From contig DIUK01000142.1 of NCBI GenBank assembly GCA_002422995.1, positions 1 through 10,236 on the forward strand: 10,236 bases of DNA, read 5' to 3'. The notes beneath the pieces are model-generated. The model saw only the letters and a program-made list of their open reading frames with translations. It did not search any database and was not told the DNA's origin. The position numbers and the translations under genes were made by a program. This stretch comes from Rhodocyclaceae bacterium UBA6160. Its GTDB lineage: Bacteria; Pseudomonadota; Gammaproteobacteria; Burkholderiales; Rhodocyclaceae. Of the stretch, positions 6,167-10,236 are shown piece after piece (the first letter of the stretch is position 1; the number at the start of each line of letters is the position of its first letter).

Positions 6167-7483
6167 ATGAAGATCAAAGCAAACACGCGCACACTAAAAA
6201 TCGTTGCTGCATGTGCTGCAGCATTTCTTGCCCAGGCAGCGCACGCTGTTACCGATGCCGAGCTGGACGAAGCGTTCTTCCCCTACAAAAAAGGCTTCCC
6301 CACCTTCCCTGGCTTAAAAACCGGTATGGTGATCAATAAAAGCAATGTAGACCAGTTCAAGGATATTATCAGTCCGGGGCACTTCAAATTAATTAAAGAC
6401 GGCTGGATGGAAATTCCTGTAGCTGCGACATTTGATATGCCGCTGCCCAAGCCGTATATCGAAGCCACGAAGCAATATGCTGATAAAGTCAAGCTTGGCA
6501 CGACGATTGAGGGCTTTGTCGCTGGCCGCCCTTTCCCGCAACAACCCTCCGCCTCCGACCCGCGTGCGGGTGAAAAACTGGCCTGGAACTTCAAATATGG
6601 TTTGAACTGGGGTGACGGCGCTATTATTTACCCGTTCTATTGGCGTTATATCAATGCCAATACCGGCGCGATTGAGCGCACCCTGAAGTTTGAGTTTCAC
6701 TTCCTGAACTTCATGCATCGCATAGTAAATGATCCAAAGCCCAATATCACGCCGAATCCATCGCAGCTTTATCGCGGCACTTACGTCAAGGTAAATGAGC
6801 CGCTGGATCTGAAAAACACCCAACTGCTGATTCAGGCCTATGAGAACGATTTAAAACGTAGTGATGCGTATCTATACCTTGGATTTCAGCGTCGCGTGCG
6901 TCGCCTGGCCACGGGTCAGACAACGGATTCCTTCCTGGGCTCCGACTTGATGATCGAAGACTTTGAAGGCTACAACGGCCGCGTATCTGACTACAAATGG
7001 AAGTTCATCGAAACCAAAAATGCGCTGATGCCTTACTACAAGCATAACGAGATGAAAAAATTCCATCCTGATTTCAAGGAAGCTGACGGATATAGATTTA
7101 TCGGTTTCACTGGTAAGGCAAATTGCACGCCGGATATCACCTGGCAATTACGTAAAGTCCATGTGCTTGAAGGTCGCCCGGTAGATGCTGGTCACCCTAT
7201 CAGCAAGCGCTTGATTTATCTGGATGCTCAGATCATGACGCCTTCCATGTCGACCATCTATGATCGTAAAGGCGAAATCTGGAAGTCCTTCCAGATTGGT
7301 AAGGCACATCCTGATTTTCATCTATCAATCAACAAAGACTCAGGTATTCCGCTGGATGACTCTGCCTCGATGATAGATTTGCAGTCAAATCACTGCACAG
7401 CAATTACTATCCGTGGTGAAATTGATCCGGCTAAAAATCCGGCAACCCTTTTCCAGGTGCAGAATCTGCGCGGCGGAGACTAA
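6167..7483 (+). CDS. DUF1329 family periplasmic protein, LolA/LolB-like fold expected
   Basis: A 438-residue protein with a Sec signal (1-27, cleavage AHA|V). There is no lipobox, so it is probably soluble in the periplasm. The DUF1329 signature is clear at about 239-282: GFQRRVRRL, then SDLMIEDFEGYNGR and a YKWKFI segment. Two mature Cys (320 and 410) could form a disulphide. Family databases link DUF1329 to LolA-like folds, which bind acyl chains in a hydrophobic cavity. That supports a carrier role between the inner-membrane transporter and the outer-membrane barrel, but this is inference. SD GAGAGG (6154-6159) is 7 nt from the ATG. An out-of-frame ATG at 6162 opens a two-codon ORF whose TGA overlaps the true start. 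The gene follows the DUF1302 gene by 106 bp, the usual pairing of these families. Confidence 0.88.
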   Translation: MKIKANTRTLKIVAACAAAFLAQAAHAVTDAELDEAFFPYKKGFPTFPGLKTGMVINKSNVDQFKDIISPGHFKLIKDGWMEIPVAATFDMPLPKPYIEATKQYADKVKLGTTIEGFVAGRPFPQQPSASDPRAGEKLAWNFKYGLNWGDGAIIYPFYWRYINANTGAIERTLKFEFHFLNFMHRIVNDPKPNITPNPSQLYRGTYVKVNEPLDLKNTQLLIQAYENDLKRSDAYLYLGFQRRVRRLATGQTTDSFLGSDLMIEDFEGYNGRVSDYKWKFIETKNALMPYYKHNEMKKFHPDFKEADGYRFIGFTGKANCTPDITWQLRKVHVLEGRPVDAGHPISKRLIYLDAQIMTPSMSTIYDRKGEIWKSFQIGKAHPDFHLSINKDSGIPLDDSASMIDLQSNHCTAITIRGEIDPAKNPATLFQVQNLRGGD

Positions 7484-7503
7484 TCGTTCAAGAGGTTGTA
7501 TTC

Positions 7504-7530
7504 AAACGGGAGCGTGAGCTCCCGTTTTTT
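7504..7530 (+). terminator. Strong rho-independent terminator after DUF1329 gene
   Basis: AAACGGGAGC (7504-7513) and GCTCCCGTTT (7518-7527) form a perfect 10-bp stem closed by a GTGA (GNRA-type) tetraloop, with the T-run extending over 7525-7530. It lies 21 nt after the stop of the DUF1329 gene. It should end most transcription of the envelope block. Only about 36 nt remain before the next start codon. Confidence 0.88.
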
Positions 7531-7566
7531 CTTATAAAAAACAGACAGTCAGAAAGGACATTGATC

Positions 7567-8745
7567 ATGACACAATTAACCCATGAGGAAGCCATCAAAC
7601 GCGCGGAACATGTCGGCCAGGTCGCTGGAGCCGAATTGTTCGAAGCCGACCGCCGAGGCGGCTATTCGACAAAATTGAAAGACGCGATTCACGAAATGCA
7701 ATTGCATCGTCTGATGCGCCCCAAACGTTATGGCGGCTTTGGTATGACACACCGCACTTTTTCAGAGGTGGTGCGCACTATTGGCCAGCACAGCGTTTCC
7801 GGTGCCTGGGTGACGTATTTCATGCCCCTGCATGAAACCTGGGTTGCGCTATTGCCCCCCAAGGGCCGCGAGGAGATTTTCAGCGAGGATAAATTTGTTG
7901 CGGATATTTTCTTTCCCATTGGCAAGGTTGACTATGTCGACGGCGGCGTGCGCTTGAGTGGCCAGTGGAACTGGGGCAGCGGCATTGATTTTTGCGAATG
8001 GATCGGCCTGGGTGCAATTGTGGATGTGCCGGGCACCGATTGCGGCCCGCAACCTTGTCTGGTGACCGTGCGTGTTTCCGAAGGCGAAGTCATTCAAAAC
8101 TGGGATACGTTTGGTCTGCGTGGCACAGGCAGCAAAGGCATCAAGGTGCAAGACGTGTTCGTACCCTGGCATCGCGTACTGCCGTTGGGCAGTGCCAAAG
8201 GCAGCGTGACGCCGATCGGTGGCGAATACGACGCCGACGAGCCGATTTATCGCGTGCCTTTCATGCCAGCCTTCACGCTGGGTTTTAATGCGGTGTGTAT
8301 TGGCGCCATGCAGCGCTTGCATAAAGAATTGCATAGCCGTATCAAGGCGCGCCAGCGCGTGGTATTGGGTGGGCAAGAATGGGAATCCCCCGTGGCACAG
8401 CGCAATCTGGGCGAGGTGACCACCTGGATCGAGCAAGCAGAAGCGTTACATGAACGCTATGTGCAGCAGCTTGAAGACTGGCGCATCGCAGGCACGACAT
8501 CCGTCTCGCCTGTAGAAGAAAACCGTCTGGCTGCCTGGCGTTCATCCATCGCTAAAACAGCGGCTCAGGTGGGTTTTCGCACCCTGGAGTTATTGGGTGG
8601 AGCGGCGACTTACAAAGGCGATATCGTGGAAGTCTTTGCCCGTGATCTGATGATGGTTTCCATTCATGTGACGCAAATTTATGAAGACCACATGATGTAT
8701 TACGGCCGTACGCAATATGGTTTGAGCGGACATCCACTGGGTTAA
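7567..8745 (+). CDS. Flavin-dependent oxygenase of acyl-CoA dehydrogenase fold, copy 1
   Basis: A 392-residue cytoplasmic protein with no signal. Architecture and motifs match group D two-component flavin monooxygenases (HsaA, p-hydroxyphenylacetate hydroxylase C2, DszC-like): an N-terminal helical part, a beta-domain with SGQWNWGSG (131-139) and GLRGTGS (183-189), and a C-terminal helical domain with ARDLMMVS (358-365). These use reduced flavin from a separate reductase to hydroxylate aromatic or polycyclic substrates; no reductase is in the window. His90, Ser138 and His367 are spaced much like His120, Ser171 and His396 of C2, so the active site looks complete. The acyl-CoA dehydrogenase Glu is not recognisable, making true dehydrogenase activity less likely. 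ATG 7567 is chosen over the in-frame TTG at 7561, because AAAGGA (7553-7558) is 8 nt from the ATG and only 2 nt from the TTG. Substrate unknown. Confidence 0.85.
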   Translation: MTQLTHEEAIKRAEHVGQVAGAELFEADRRGGYSTKLKDAIHEMQLHRLMRPKRYGGFGMTHRTFSEVVRTIGQHSVSGAWVTYFMPLHETWVALLPPKGREEIFSEDKFVADIFFPIGKVDYVDGGVRLSGQWNWGSGIDFCEWIGLGAIVDVPGTDCGPQPCLVTVRVSEGEVIQNWDTFGLRGTGSKGIKVQDVFVPWHRVLPLGSAKGSVTPIGGEYDADEPIYRVPFMPAFTLGFNAVCIGAMQRLHKELHSRIKARQRVVLGGQEWESPVAQRNLGEVTTWIEQAEALHERYVQQLEDWRIAGTTSVSPVEENRLAAWRSSIAKTAAQVGFRTLELLGGAATYKGDIVEVFARDLMMVSIHVTQIYEDHMMYYGRTQYGLSGHPLG

Positions 8746-8785
8746 GTCAAACTGTTGCGCAAGTCGCTACGAAAATGGAGTGATT

Positions 8786-8821
8786 AAAAGCATTCAGGGG
8801 GGCGCAGACCCCCGCTTTTTT
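8786..8821 (+). terminator. Rho-independent terminator between the two oxygenase genes
   Basis: GGGGG (8797-8801) pairs with CCCCC (8809-8813). An outer AAAAGC/GCTTTT pairing (8786-8791 with 8814-8819) is separated from it by a 5-nt bulge on the left side. Six Ts follow at 8816-8821. It should limit transcription from the first oxygenase gene into the second. Its sequence is unrelated to the terminator at 7504. Confidence 0.78.
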
Positions 8822-8842
8822 GGCTTAATAAAATAATGAATG

Positions 8843-8847
8843 AGGAG
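8843..8847 (+). promoter_or_regulatory. Shine-Dalgarno AGGAG that decides the second oxygenase start
   Basis: AGGAG lies 8 nt before ATG 8856. A GTG at 8847, in frame and upstream, shares its first base with this site and so cannot be its start codon. The first oxygenase aligns from the same Met (M-x-Q-L-T-H-E-E-A), confirming ATG 8856. Confidence 0.85.
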
Positions 8848-8855
8848 TGAAGGTC

Positions 8856-10028
8856 ATGGCGCAATTAACTCATGAAGAAGCGATAAAACGGGCGGAATAT
8901 GTTGGCCAAGTGGCTGAAGCTGAACTCTTCGAAGCGGATCGCAACGGGGGGTACTCGACCAAGCTCAAAGACGCCATTCACGAGACGCAGCTGCACCGTT
9001 TGTTGCGTCCTAAACGCTATGGTGGTCATGGCCTAGGGCACCGGACATTTTCTGAAGTGGTGCGCACCGTGTCGCAACACAGTGTTTCTGGCGGTTGGGT
9101 GACTTACTTCATGCCGTTGCATGAAAACTGGGTAGCCTTGTTACCACCGCAAGGTCGTGAGGAAATTTTTTCTGCCGACAAGTTTGTGGCGGATATATTT
9201 TTTCCTATCGGTACGGTGACGTATGTTGAAGGCGGTGTGCGCTTAAGCGGTCAGTGGAACTGGGGAAGTGGCATTGATTTTTGCGAATGGATAGGCTTGG
9301 GTGCGATTGTTGATGTGCCGGGCAGCGGCCCGCAGCCCTGTTTGGTGACTATCAAGGTTGCTGAAGGGGAAATCATTCAGAACTGGGATACCTATGGGTT
9401 GCGCGGCAGCGGGAGCAAAGGAATTAAAGTTAACGATGTTTTTGTGCCATGGCACAGGGTGTTGCCGGTTGCTGCCGCAAAGAAAAATAACACCCCGATC
9501 GGGGGCGAATATGATCCGCAAGAACCCGTTTATCGTGTCCCTTTTATGCCGGCGTTTACTCTGGGGTTTGGTGCCATCAGTCTGGGTGGCATGCAGCGTT
9601 TGCAAAAAGAGTTGCATACACGTATTCGAGCGCGTCAGCGTGTCCTGCTTGGCGGACAAGAATGGGAGTCGCCAGTAGCACAGCGCAATTTAGGCGAATT
9701 GGTGACGCAAATCGAGCAGGCAGGAGCATTGCACGAACGGTATATCCAGCAACTCGAGGATTGGTGCGCTGAAGGCAAAACCGCTTGCACGCCACAAGAA
9801 GAAAGCCGCCTGGGCGCGTGGCGATCGTCGATTTGCAGAACTGGTCTGCAAACGGGCATTCGCGCATTGGAGTTACTGGGTGGTGCGGCCACTTACAAAG
9901 GCGATATCGTGGAAGTGTTTGCGCGGGATTTGCTCATGGTGTCATTGCAAGTAGGCCAAGCGTATGAAGATCACATGATGTTCTACGGCCGTACGCAATT
10001 TGGCTTGAGTGGCCATCCCTTGGGTTAA
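8856..10028 (+). CDS. Flavin-dependent oxygenase of acyl-CoA dehydrogenase fold, copy 2
   Basis: A 390-residue paralogue of the preceding gene. By hand alignment about 317 of 390 positions match (about 81%), with one 2-residue deletion after residue 156. Identity is nearly complete in the core motifs (SGQWNWGSG at 131-139, GLRGSGS at about 181-187, GGAATYKGDIVEVFARD near 342-358). Divergence clusters at about 200-225, 240-250 and 300-340, the last in the C-terminal helical domain that helps form the substrate pocket in this family. His90 and Ser138 are kept, but copy 1's His367 is Gln365 here. Many synonymous differences show that the duplication is not recent. The likely role is oxygenase component of a two-component flavin monooxygenase with shifted substrate range or chemistry; an inactive or regulatory subunit is possible. 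No clear terminator follows. Confidence 0.84.
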   Translation: MAQLTHEEAIKRAEYVGQVAEAELFEADRNGGYSTKLKDAIHETQLHRLLRPKRYGGHGLGHRTFSEVVRTVSQHSVSGGWVTYFMPLHENWVALLPPQGREEIFSADKFVADIFFPIGTVTYVEGGVRLSGQWNWGSGIDFCEWIGLGAIVDVPGSGPQPCLVTIKVAEGEIIQNWDTYGLRGSGSKGIKVNDVFVPWHRVLPVAAAKKNNTPIGGEYDPQEPVYRVPFMPAFTLGFGAISLGGMQRLQKELHTRIRARQRVLLGGQEWESPVAQRNLGELVTQIEQAGALHERYIQQLEDWCAEGKTACTPQEESRLGAWRSSICRTGLQTGIRALELLGGAATYKGDIVEVFARDLLMVSLQVGQAYEDHMMFYGRTQFGLSGHPLG

Positions 10029-10236
10029 CTGCTGGCACGGTAAGGCTGGCTAGATGCAGTACTGCGCTCAAGCGGTCAGGCCTGAAGCGCTCAGCTTTGC
10101 AGCGCCGGGATGCCGCTTTTCGGGCAGGAATCCTGGCTGAAGAGGGTGAGAGCGCGGCAACAAGAAAAGGTAAAAAATGCGCCATGGGTGGTATATAAGT
10201 TCGAATAGACAGTAAGCGCCCGGTAAAGGCATCTGT
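10029..10236. other. Gene-free right edge with palindromes
   Basis: No convincing gene is visible. The first 150 bp are GC-richer than the other spacers. They carry two perfect 10-bp palindromes (10056-10065 and 10076-10085) and no obvious T-run terminator. AAAAGG at 10165-10170 precedes an ATG at 10177 that gives only 12 codons before TAA. The segment may be the promoter region of a gene to the right. Confidence 0.45.
10056..10085. promoter_or_regulatory. Two perfect 10-bp palindromes spaced 20 bp apart
   Basis: GCAGTACTGC (10056-10065) and TCAGGCCTGA (10076-10085) are each perfectly self-complementary, and their centres are exactly 20 bp apart, about two helical turns. The second is flanked by AGCG (10071-10074) and CGCT (10088-10091). 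The arrangement suits a pair of dimeric regulator sites, though the two sequences differ. The role is inferred from geometry only. Confidence 0.3.

Noticed and set aside
7849..8436. Minus-strand frame of 195 codons inside the first oxygenase gene
   Set aside because: It is antisense to conserved motifs of the oxygenase and its composition shows a codon-shadow pattern (His/Ala/Gln-rich). A similar shadow appears opposite the paralogue.
7567..10028. Reading the two paralogues as acyl-CoA dehydrogenases of beta-oxidation
   Set aside because: The fold is shared, but the SGQWNWGSG and GLRGTGS context and the C-terminal RD segment fit flavin monooxygenase components better, and the catalytic Glu motif is not visible.
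10054..10140. A 28-codon frame from ATG 10054 and a 12-codon frame from ATG 10177
   Set aside because: Both are very short. The first overlaps the palindromes and the second has only a fair SD. Neither resembles a known peptide.
9934..10185. Minus-strand frame of 83 codons extending past the second oxygenase gene
   Set aside because: About the first third of its span is antisense to a firmly supported gene, it has no family resemblance, and its length is expected by chance in this composition.

Overview
The window reads as part of a Gram-negative proteobacterial chromosome. The class is not certain; Beta- or Gammaproteobacteria fit best. Evidence for this is an outer-membrane beta-barrel protein ending in Phe, a lipoprotein with a clean lipobox, Sec signal peptides, Shine-Dalgarno (SD) sites and rho-independent terminators. 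Coding GC is moderate and the spacers are clearly AT-richer. All six supported genes lie on the + strand and fill about 95% of 323-10028.

Layout. 1-322 is a gene-free upstream region with a possible terminator of an earlier gene, several inverted repeats and an 8-bp tandem repeat. Four envelope genes follow: a five-Asp-box (YCF48/BNR-like) lipoprotein (323-1282), an MMPL/RND-type 12-TM transporter (1328-3733), a DUF1302 outer-membrane barrel (3928-6060) and a DUF1329 periplasmic protein (6167-7483). A strong terminator ends this block at about 7504-7530. Two tandem paralogous flavin-dependent oxygenases of the acyl-CoA-dehydrogenase fold follow (7567-8745 and 8856-10028). They are about 81% identical by hand count and a second terminator lies between them. 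10029-10236 holds no convincing gene, but it has two spaced perfect palindromes.

How the genes may work together (inference). MMPL/RND, DUF1302, DUF1329 and YCF48-like genes are known to travel together in proteobacteria, often near catabolic genes for hydrophobic compounds such as steroids, terpenoids and hydrocarbons. Together they could form a trans-envelope route for a hydrophobic molecule: inner-membrane pump, periplasmic LolA/LolB-like carrier, outer-membrane barrel and an anchored propeller scaffold. The two oxygenases would be the cytoplasmic enzymes acting on, or producing, that molecule, using reduced flavin from a reductase that is not in the window. The substrate and the direction of transport cannot be read from the sequence.

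Most worth following are the four-part envelope module, the one-sided loss of the proton-relay Asp in the transporter, and the His-to-Gln change in the second oxygenase at a position that appears to match an active-site His of the family.
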